A stretch of 34,819 nucleotides of DNA. Source: an uncultured Myxococcales bacterium. GTDB taxonomy: Bacteria > Myxococcota_A > UBA9042 > DTJE01. The position numbers and the translations under genes were made by a program. Position 1 is the first letter of the stretch. Every line of letters starts with the position of its first letter. The stretch spans positions 1 through 34,819 of the forward strand of contig CAIZWN010000053.1 in NCBI GenBank assembly GCA_903936705.1. Reading direction: 5' to 3'. Below are positions 1 through 8,000 of this stretch, one piece after another. The notes under the pieces were generated by a model. That model made no database searches and was not told the origin of the DNA. It saw only the letters and a program-made list of their open reading frames with translations.

Positions 1-256
1 CTTGAGGATGACACGGTGGTCCTCCGCCCTCGTAGCCCACGTCCGATCCCCCCCTGCCGGGGGCCTATGACCGTCGCTTCGCTCCGAGGGACTCGTACAC
101 CACGTCCATGGACTCTACTTCGGGCCTCGCAAGGCTCAGGCCTTGCTGGACGCGCGTGCTCGACGGCCATTCAAGCGACCGTCGGATCTCAGGCGTGTGA
201 AGGGTTTCGGGGCCAAGACTGTGCAGAGGCTGGCACCCAGTCTGGTATTTGACTGA
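1..256 (+). pseudogene. ComEA-like helix-hairpin-helix protein, 5'-truncated and frameshifted
   Basis: From about 71 to 253 one plus frame encodes a typical C-terminal helix-hairpin-helix (HhH) DNA-binding domain. It contains FGPRKAQALLDARARRPF, then DLRRVKGFGAKTVQRLAP, and stops with TGA at 254-256. These are the ALLxAR-PF and RVKGxGxKTxxRL signatures of ComEA-type proteins, which bind incoming DNA in the periplasm in characterised competence systems. This frame is closed upstream by TGA at 68-70 and has no start codon before the domain. The neighbouring frame, open from base 1, reads PIPPCRGPMTVASLRG just before it. A one-base shift between about 75 and 92 would join them into one protein running off the left edge. 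Whether the shift is a real mutation or an assembly error cannot be told here. The stop lies 5 bp from the convergent lipoprotein gene's end. Confidence 0.55.
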
Positions 257-261
257 CGCAT

Positions 262-2919
262 TCAAGGAACGGGCCCGCGGCCAAGAACGACCAGCCGTAG
301 GTTCACGCTGTCGACTACAAGCAGTCGTCCGCGCGTGTCGAATTCCATGCCCAGAGGATATGCAAACTCGGCTGGACCGCTGCCATAGGCGCCATAGCGA
401 TCATCGACGCGCCCGGTCAGGTCCATTACAACCAGTCGGTGGTTATAGGTGTCTGAAACGAAGAAGCGATCCCCGCCCATGACGGCAGCACCGTAGGGCT
501 GGGCAAGCGCGATCCCATCGTCGGGGACAATTGTGGCGAGGTGAACACCTGTCTTCGAGAACGCCTGCAGTCGACCGTTCTGGGTGTCGCAGACCAGTAC
601 GCCTCCGTCGGGAAGGGCAACCGCGCAGGAGGGGCTGCGAAACTGGCCGTCAAGCCTGCCGTAGGATCCGATGACTACCTGGACAGTTCCAAAGGGCGAA
701 ATTCCCTGGACCCTATGGTTTCCAGTATCGGCAACCCACAACACGTCGCCGTCAGCGGATAAGCCCAGTCCTTTAGGATCGTTGAAGCTTCCAGGTCCCT
801 CTCCCTTCGACCCCACCGTCCAAAGGAAGACTCCGGCTGGCGAAAAGGTCTGAATCCGATGGTTCAACGAATCGGCCACGTACACGTGGTCAGTGTCGGC
901 AGCAAGACCGCGAGGAAACTGGAAGAGCCCTGGGGCAGTCCCCTGCCCACCGAATGAACCAGCATCCTTCGCGGCGCCATCGGTCAGGATCAACACCCGA
1001 TGGGCATCGCGATCACTGACGAATATCCGGGAACCGTCAGGAGCCACTGCCACGTCGGAGGGGCCCTTCAACGAGATCCCCGAGCCTGTAGCGCCGGGCG
1101 TTGACTGCACCGATAATACCGACAGGTAGCTGCAAGATCCCTGCAGGCATTCGGCATGCCAACCCAGCGACGTGCAATCGGAACTTCGGTTGCACGAGGA
1201 TGGCTGGCATGGGCTGGTGATCGAGACATCGTCCACCACCACTCCCTGGCCATCGTTGGCAATACCGTCGAGGGTGTCGAAGCGGAACCGCAAGCGGATC
1301 GTTTTGCCGGTCATTGCTGACAAGTCCAAGGTCACGTTCTGCCACGATCGCATTGGGAAGTTCGCGGGTCTTGTCCAGGCGACGGATGCTAAATCTTGTT
1401 GTTCTATTACTTCCACGAAAAACTGATCCTGGCCAGGGGCCATCTCGACGTCCTGCCATGTTCGAAATTCAAGTGTCAGTCGGACGCCAGCCGGCAGCGT
1501 CACTGGCGGCGAGGTAGCCGATCCACTGGCGCGTTCCCCGTTGTCATAGGTCGTGCCAAGGGTGTTCCCGAATACCAGCGCGTTGCCAACTGCCGCCTGG
1601 GCAGGGATCACGTGCCAGCCGATGCCGTCCTTGCCAGGCGCATCCAGTTCGAACGGGACCGAAGAGCCATCATCGAAACCGGTCTGAAAGGGCTGCGGGG
1701 TGCAGCAAATCGGGTTCGGGGCTGGAGCTTGCACGCACCGCGCTTCGTGGCACCTGTTGATGGTGCAGTTGTCGCCGTCGTTGCATTCGATGTCCTGGCC
1801 GCAGCAGCCTGGCTGGTTGGCCGTCGAATGGCTGCAATGGCCGGCAGCACAAGTGTCCAGCGTGCAGGAATTCCCGTCGTCACAGTCAAGGAAGGTTTCG
1901 CAGGCGCACGCGGGGACCGGGTCGTTTACGCACGATCCGTCCAGGCAGGTGTCCTGCGTGCAAATGTCACCGTCACTACAGTCGATCGGGAGGCCGATGC
2001 AGGTGCCCTCGAAACATTCTCCTGACGCCAGGCAAGGGTCGTCGGCAGGCAGGCAGCTTCCGGCGACCGGCACGTGCACGCATCCCAGCAGCAGGTTGCA
2101 ATGGTCGTCAGTGCATGGGTTGGAGTCGGAACAGGACGCATCACCTCCGGAAACGCATTTTCCGGCATCGCAGTGATCCTTGATGGTGCAGGGGTTATTG
2201 TCATTGCAGGCCGTTCCATCGGCCGGGAGGAATTCGCACTCACCTGTAGCTGGCATGCACGAGTCGATCGTGCACGGGTTGTTGTCGTCGCACGCCATTG
2301 AGGTTCGCGGAAGGCATCGCCCAGCTTCGCAGCCATCGCCCAGCGTGCATGGGTCGCCGTCGTCGCAGTCCTCGATCACCTTGATTCCGCTGCCCTCCAT
2401 CAGACACAAGGCGAGGGTGGAGTCATGACAGAATTTCGAGTCCGGGATGCAAACCCATGGACGACAAACGGTAGCATCGCACCAGGAGCCCTCAAGGCAG
2501 TCGTCCGGGCCAATGCAAGGGCAGGGCGCCGTCTCGGGATCGCATGCTTGGCCTGAATCCGACCTTTCTTCGGATGGCGAATCCGCGGAGAATCCATCGA
2601 GGAGGACCGAAACTTCATCGGCGTCGTCGATCTTGTCCAGGTCGTTGCCGCAAGGCCCAACCTTGCAGTCCCGAATTTCTGACGGCATGTTCTGGTCTTC
2701 ACCGACCAAGCCGTCTGCAGCATTGTCGCTCCATTCATCCTGGAACGAAGAAGGGACATCGACTGGTTCTACTGGCAGCGCATTCCCGCAACCCGACAAC
2801 AGCACCAGCACTGCGACTGCCAGGAACGCCTTGTCTCGCAAGCAAAGCCCAACGGTAGTTGAACCGGGAATCGCAGACGGACGATCGACAAATCGCTGAT
2901 CCCTGACTGCTTCCAGCAC
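262..2919 (-). CDS. Secreted lipoprotein with Cys-rich repeats, MAM/jelly-roll-like domain and NHL beta-propeller
   Basis: A predicted 885-residue surface or periplasmic lipoprotein. The GTG start at 2919 has GGAGG nine bases upstream. A hydrophobic stretch ends in the lipobox LLSGC (Cys44), after an unusually long, charged 25-residue leader; a TTG start nearer the hydrophobic core is possible. Residues about 125-405 carry at least seven Cys-rich units of the form CxDxNPCTxDxC, such as CDDNNPCTIDSC and CNDNNPCTIKDHC, common in secreted proteins of Myxococcota. Residues about 410-570 look like a MAM/galactose-binding-type beta-sandwich, with TGFDDGS at the start and VVVDDVSI at the end. Residues about 620-880 contain NHL repeats such as VYVADSLNHRIQTFSPAG, consistent with a six-bladed propeller. 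The fold suggests ligand or protein binding outside the cell. No catalytic residues are evident. It is divergent from the PEGA gene and stands alone. Confidence 0.85.
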   Translation of the reverse strand: MLEAVRDQRFVDRPSAIPGSTTVGLCLRDKAFLAVAVLVLLSGCGNALPVEPVDVPSSFQDEWSDNAADGLVGEDQNMPSEIRDCKVGPCGNDLDKIDDADEVSVLLDGFSADSPSEERSDSGQACDPETAPCPCIGPDDCLEGSWCDATVCRPWVCIPDSKFCHDSTLALCLMEGSGIKVIEDCDDGDPCTLGDGCEAGRCLPRTSMACDDNNPCTIDSCMPATGECEFLPADGTACNDNNPCTIKDHCDAGKCVSGGDASCSDSNPCTDDHCNLLLGCVHVPVAGSCLPADDPCLASGECFEGTCIGLPIDCSDGDICTQDTCLDGSCVNDPVPACACETFLDCDDGNSCTLDTCAAGHCSHSTANQPGCCGQDIECNDGDNCTINRCHEARCVQAPAPNPICCTPQPFQTGFDDGSSVPFELDAPGKDGIGWHVIPAQAAVGNALVFGNTLGTTYDNGERASGSATSPPVTLPAGVRLTLEFRTWQDVEMAPGQDQFFVEVIEQQDLASVAWTRPANFPMRSWQNVTLDLSAMTGKTIRLRFRFDTLDGIANDGQGVVVDDVSITSPCQPSSCNRSSDCTSLGWHAECLQGSCSYLSVLSVQSTPGATGSGISLKGPSDVAVAPDGSRIFVSDRDAHRVLILTDGAAKDAGSFGGQGTAPGLFQFPRGLAADTDHVYVADSLNHRIQTFSPAGVFLWTVGSKGEGPGSFNDPKGLGLSADGDVLWVADTGNHRVQGISPFGTVQVVIGSYGRLDGQFRSPSCAVALPDGGVLVCDTQNGRLQAFSKTGVHLATIVPDDGIALAQPYGAAVMGGDRFFVSDTYNHRLVVMDLTGRVDDRYGAYGSGPAEFAYPLGMEFDTRGRLLVVDSVNLRLVVLGRGPVP

Positions 2920-2997
2920 CGAGGTTTGCCTCCGTCAGCTAGTCTACCCAAATTGGTCCAAACTCGCGATGAAGGCCGTTCCAGCGGGATAAGGTCG

Positions 2998-3026
2998 TTG
3001 ACACCCTCCGAGGCCTCTGCAAGAAT
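2998..3026 (+). promoter_or_regulatory. Candidate sigma-70 type promoter for the PEGA protein gene
   Basis: A perfect -35 TTGACA (2998-3003) is followed after 17 bp by AAGAAT (3021-3026, four of six matches to TATAAT). Transcription would start near 3033, giving a leader of about 80 nt before the ATG at 3112. Assigned by eye only. Confidence 0.4.
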
Positions 3027-3111
3027 CATCGGCGTTCCCGGAGCGTACTTGGTTGTATCTGTTGGATATTATTCTGGTTGGTGTCCAGTTTTGTTATCAC
3101 GGAGGCTTCCA

Positions 3112-4182
3112 ATGAATGGTATTGCGGGGTGTTTCAGCAGGACCTTGATGTTTGGATCCGCCGTCCTGGTCTGCTGTGTTACTGCATCGGCGGCAGCCAA
3201 GTCCAGAAACACCCCCGAGCCGACCGCGGCGGCGCAGGCTGTGGAACCCGAATCGTCCAGGCTCGCCCCAGGCGAGTTCTCCGGTCCCGAAATACTTGTT
3301 CCACCTGCCGAGGGACGTGCGCGTGCCAGGAAGCCGTCGCCGTTGAAATCTCCGGCATACCTTTTTGTGGAGACAGTTCCCGAGACTGCCGACATCCGGA
3401 TTGATGGCAGTTCCGAGGGACGCGGACGTGTCTCTTTGCGCCTTCGCGGGGATCGTCTTGTTGCCCTGGCGGTTTCTGCCGGCGGGTACGAGAACGCCGA
3501 GGGTTACGTCGAATTGAGGGAGGGCGAGGTAACAAAACTGCGCCTGATCCTGCGGACGGCAAGTTCGGGCCCAGAGGGCCTCCTGACGGTCCTGACCGAA
3601 CCATCCGGGGCGGAAGTCACGGTGGACAACAGCTTTGCGGGAACGACGCCTATCACGGTCCGTCGTTTGTCCGAGGGCAGGCATGAAGTCAGCTTGAGGT
3701 CCGGTTCCTGGTACTACAACGAATCCGCAGAGATACGGTCGGGCCAGCCGACCCTGGTGTCGGTGCCGGTTGGTGCTTCTGCCCCGGTGGCAAGCGCCCC
3801 TGCGCCTCAGCCTGCTTACGTTCCTGCGCCCCAGCCTGCGTATGCTCCTGTCCAGCCGGTGCCGGCCTACGTGCCACCGCCTGCCCAGCCGGCTCCTGTG
3901 GCCAAGGCGGCGGTTGCTCCACAGCCCGCGCCGGTTGCGGTGGCTGCGCCTCAGACTGCGCCTGCTCCTCAGCCGGCAGCAAACGCTGGTGGAGGCAAGC
4001 CGAACTGCGGCAAGATTTGTGAGAAGTTTATCCAACCGGTGTCTGACGGTGCTCGCGAACCGATTCGTAATCTGTGCTCCCGTCGGTGCGATGCGGGAGA
4101 CATGGCTTTCTCGGTCTGCGCGTGGAAGGTCAAATCGATGTCCGACGTCCTGGCATGTGGCAATATCCCCGACGGCAAATAG
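3112..4182 (+). CDS. Secreted protein with two PEGA domains, Pro/Ala-rich linker and twin-CX3C C-terminus
   Basis: The start is ATG 3112, with GGAGG six bases upstream and a good signal peptide (charged N-terminus, hydrophobic core, cleavage near TASAAA). The open frame extends upstream, but the leader there is not signal-like. The 356-residue protein has two PEGA-type beta-sandwich domains: residues about 82-150 (YLFVETVPETADIRIDG) and about 156-221 (LTVLTEPSGAEVTVDN, with the usual GTTPITV). A flexible Pro/Ala/Gln-rich linker (about 222-290, repeated APQPAY) follows. A 60-residue tail has six cysteines at 299, 303, 322, 326, 336 and 349, arranged CX3C-x18-CX3C-x9-C-x12-C, suggesting a disulfide-bonded helical hairpin. 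PEGA domains are usually structural or cell-envelope binding modules. The linker could span the cell wall. Exact function is unknown. Confidence 0.85.
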   Translation: MNGIAGCFSRTLMFGSAVLVCCVTASAAAKSRNTPEPTAAAQAVEPESSRLAPGEFSGPEILVPPAEGRARARKPSPLKSPAYLFVETVPETADIRIDGSSEGRGRVSLRLRGDRLVALAVSAGGYENAEGYVELREGEVTKLRLILRTASSGPEGLLTVLTEPSGAEVTVDNSFAGTTPITVRRLSEGRHEVSLRSGSWYYNESAEIRSGQPTLVSVPVGASAPVASAPAPQPAYVPAPQPAYAPVQPVPAYVPPPAQPAPVAKAAVAPQPAPVAVAAPQTAPAPQPAANAGGGKPNCGKICEKFIQPVSDGAREPIRNLCSRRCDAGDMAFSVCAWKVKSMSDVLACGNIPDGK

Positions 4183-4247
4183 ACGCAACTGTCCTTTCCA
4201 TACAATGTTCCTAGTTGATTAACTGGTTGGACAAGGCCTGGGCCGGG

Positions 4248-5042
4248 CTACTCGGCACACTTCGGGCGGCAATCCAGCGGGTTCAGTGCCACGTACGGGC
4301 AGACAACGGCGTCCACCGGTTCCTCCTGGCCGATCAAACATGGGATGTCGGTGACCTCAGACGAACAGAACGGCCTTACAAGACATCCCCAGCAGAGCTG
4401 AATCGGGAATGAAAATTCGTTCGAGGTGATGACGTTCCTGTCCTGGGTCTCGGCCACAAGCGAAGCGTACACGGTGATCCAGATGGCCGGGTATTTGTTA
4501 CTTAGCGCGTCACCTTTCAGTGCCTTCATTTTCTTCATGAAGTAGGCGCCCAGTTCGGGCGTGATCAGTTGAACGCTGATTGTGGCGTCAGCCTGCGGCT
4601 CGGCCCAACTGTTCGCGAAGGACTCGACGCCCGTAAACTGGTACTTGTACGCAAGTTGGGCGTCGGTTTTCGAGTCCGATTTTCCGGGGGAGAATTCGCC
4701 TACGTTCACGAAGATTTTCGCACGCTGCACTGACATGTAGTGGACTTCGTTTACCAGCGAAGCAGGACTCTCGCCAGTCAATGTGCCAATTGGAAGCAGC
4801 ATGTTCCGGAAGTGCAGACGCGCCCAATACTGGTTGGTCAGCAGCAGGTCCATCGTACCAAAGGACAAAAATTCCCCACCAGCAGCACTAGCCGCGCAGC
4901 CGTTCTGTCGCGTGACAGGCTGCACATCCAGAACCAGCAAGGATTCGGCAGAGGTGTGATCGCAGGTGACGATCCCTGGCACGACGGCCAGCACCGCAAT
5001 CAGTGCCAGCGCACGCCAGGCGTTGAGGATTCGACTTCTCAC
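4248..5042 (-). CDS. Secreted protein coupled to the PilQ-like secretin
   Basis: A 264-residue protein with an N-terminal export signal (ALALIAVLAVVPGIVTC). The Cys could be a lipidation site, but Thr at -1 is a poor lipobox, so secreted versus lipoprotein is undecided. The mature part looks beta-rich and has clustered cysteines near the C-terminus (FPIQLCWGCLVRPFC, then two more pairs), suggesting disulfides. From memory, similar proteins with an xFPIxLCxGCLV signature occur as uncharacterised secreted proteins in Myxococcota; this was not verified. Its ATG overlaps the stop codon of the upstream secretin gene (ATGA, 5039-5042), so the two should be translated together. The context suggests a secretin-associated role, such as a pilotin-like or accessory envelope protein. 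That is inference, and no known pilotin motif (TPR, PilP or Tgl type) is seen. Confidence 0.8.
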   Translation of the reverse strand: MRSRILNAWRALALIAVLAVVPGIVTCDHTSAESLLVLDVQPVTRQNGCAASAAGGEFLSFGTMDLLLTNQYWARLHFRNMLLPIGTLTGESPASLVNEVHYMSVQRAKIFVNVGEFSPGKSDSKTDAQLAYKYQFTGVESFANSWAEPQADATISVQLITPELGAYFMKKMKALKGDALSNKYPAIWITVYASLVAETQDRNVITSNEFSFPIQLCWGCLVRPFCSSEVTDIPCLIGQEEPVDAVVCPYVALNPLDCRPKCAE

Positions 5043-8000
5043 AGTGCCACCTCCCGGTTCACCACCTTCGGCGTGATGAATATCAGCAACTCCGAGCGGT
5101 TATCCTGCTGGGAGCGTGACTTGAACAGCCATCCAAGAATCGGAATGTCCCCCAGGAGAGGAATCTTCTTGTATGACTTTGAAGTCGTGCGAGTGTAGAT
5201 GCCGCCTATGACCGTAGTGTCGCCATCCCTGATCATCAACTCGGTGTGTGCTTCCTTCTTCTGGATGGTCGGGTTGCCGTTCGCGCCGGTGTTTCCGAAG
5301 TCGGGTTCGTTCTTGGTGATGTCCAGCTTCAGCTTGATATGCCCGTCGCGGGTAACGTGAGGCGTAACGTCCAGGCTGAGGTCAGCCGAGAAAAACTGCG
5401 TGTTCACGCCGGCTGCAGACACGACGCTGATGGGAATCGAAACGCCCTGCTGGATTCGAGCTTTCCTGTTATCAAGAGTCGAAATACGCGGCGAGGAGAT
5501 TATCTTTACGTCGCCGGTAGACTCGGCAGCCGACAGGCGCAGGGTAAGATTTCCAGCGCCACCTATCGAGCCAAGCTGGAGGCCGATGGCGCCGCCCGCG
5601 CCCTGACCGACCGCCGCCGGGAGGTTTACCGCCCAGTTCGGGTTGGCTACCGATAGACCACCGGTGTTGCCGGCAGGCGTAGCTCCACCAGCCAGACCGA
5701 TGCTGCTGGGGAAGGCCAGTCCGGTCTCGTTGCCGTATGCAGAAGCCATCGCAAACTTGCCGCCCCACTGGATACCGATATCCTCGGTGAATGTCGTCCG
5801 TGCCTCGACGATACGGGCCTCGATCAGGATCTGGGCAGTCTGCTGGTCAAGCCTACGAACCAGATCCTCGGCCGCCTCAAGGTAGTCTTCGGTGTCCTTG
5901 ATGATCAGTGTGTTTGTTCGCGAATCGATGCTGACTGAACCCTTCGGCGACAGCACCGTCTGAAGGCGCGTTACCATCTCGTCGCCTTCGCTGTAGTTGA
6001 CAGGCAGCAGGCGAACTATGACGGGCTTCAGTTCCTGGACCTTCTTTTGCTTGTCGACCTGCGCTTCGTACTCCTTGCGGATCGCATCAATCGGCGCGAC
6101 GCGGTAGATGCCCTGCTCGATGACGTAGTCCAGCCCCTTGGCCTTGAGAACGGTGTCCAGGGCCAGATCCCACGGCACGTCTTCAAGGTGGAATGTCACC
6201 TTGCCGCTGACGTTCTCGGATGTCACCACGTTCACCTTGCCCTCGCGGGCCAGGAACGTGAGCACGTTGTGAATTTCCGCATCCTTCACGGTCAGATTGA
6301 TGCGTTTGCCTCGGTATTTCTTCTTTTTGGGCACCATTGCCGGCTTCAGGTATTCCCGCTGGTTCTCGCCGGTTCCGGCCACAATGGTCCCGGCAGTGGC
6401 CGATCCCATGGGCGAGGCAGCAACTGCCGGGGCGAACGCAGGCGCGAAGTTCGGTGGAGGTGCCGTCGGCAAGGCGCGGGCAACCATCCTGGCCGGAGGT
6501 GTCTCGCGCTGGGTCGCCGGGGTCACGGCATTGCCGGCCATGAAACTTTCTGACGTTTGGCCCGAGAAGGTCCACGAAAGGCGGCCGTCCGCCACCTGGA
6601 CCTCCTGGCCCACCGGCCGAGCAAGTTCAGCGATAATCTTGACCAAACCATCTGGTGTCGCAAACGCGCTGACCATTGATACCCTGGATTCGAACGCGGT
6701 CACGTCCATCCGTCGTTCCAGATCCTTGGGCAGCGTAGCGTTGCTGATCGTCATGATCCACTGGTTCTTGCCAGCGGAAACCTCGTACCGAGGGTCGCCA
6801 TCGACGCCCAGCACCAGGGTCGGACCCGTTCGTGTCGACTTGAAGTCGATCGTTCTGATCACGGATTTTGGAGTCGGAGTTGGTGCCTGAGCGGTCGCCT
6901 GGACGGCAGAGACCTTCTGCTGGCTGCGGGCAAGGCTGTCCTCAAGTTCGTGCTGCAGGCGGGTAACCTCGGCCTCGCGTGAAGTCAGCTGTCTGGCCAG
7001 TTCTGATGCCTCGGCACGGGCACCCAGGAGGTCCTTGTCGGACCTGGCTTGCGCAGAAACCAACTCGTCGATTCGGGACGCTGCTTTCGCCTCGCGATCC
7101 AGTGCCTCGCGCTCCTTTGCGCGTGCCGTCGTCATGTCCGCGCGAGCACGGTCTGCCAAGACTTGCGCCGACTCAAGATCCGACTTCAGCTTCTTCTGAT
7201 CCTCGGCAACTATGCCAGCCTTGCGAGCTGCGGCCTCGCGTTCGCTGGCCTTGGCCAGCTCGGTTTCGCGCAGGGATACAAGGCTCTTCAGGCGAGCGAC
7301 TTCCTCGGATTCTCTTGCCGAGCCTGACGCCTTCAGGCCATCAAGCTCACGGGCCAGTTCGACGATCCTGACGTCCCTCTGGGATATGCCGGTCTTCGAG
7401 GAGGCAACTTCCTTCTGGTACTCGCCGCGCAATGCCTTCAGTTCAATCTGCTGGGCCTCAACCTTTCGTTTCAGCAGGGCGGCGCGAGTCTCTTCCTGCT
7501 TGTTCGTGCGCCCTGCCTTGCGGGCATCGTCGTATGCCTTTCGCAGTACCTGCATCTCGGCTTCGCGGCTGCTAAGGCGATCTTTCAGGCGCGCGACCTC
7601 CGTCGATTCCCCGCGTGAACGGTCGCTCTTCAGTCGCTGCAGTTCCTCGCCAAGGCGGCTGACTTCCTTGGTTCTGCGGTTCGCAAGAGCATCGGCACGA
7701 GCCAGCCGATCGGCAAGATCCGCCTGGACTTCCTTCAGCGAACGCTCCTTGGCGGCAAGACTTGCCTGAAGCCTCTCGACCTCGGCCCGATCCGCCCTGC
7801 CGGCCTTTTCTGCCTGCAGCGCCGAACGCAGCGCGGCAACTTCCTTCTCCTTGGTTGCCGCAGAATCCTGCGCGCCGGCCACCTCGTTCCTGGCCTTGGC
7901 CATCTCCGAGGTAAGTTCTCGAATCGTTGCATCCTTGGATGCCGATTCAGCGCGGGCGGCCTGAACGTCGGCCCGCAACTCGTTCAGCTCGCGGTCTCTC

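Noticed and set aside
3097-4188. 363-residue minus-strand ORF opposite the PEGA gene
   Set aside because: Arg/His-rich shadow of the Pro/Ala-rich sense gene, without start signals.
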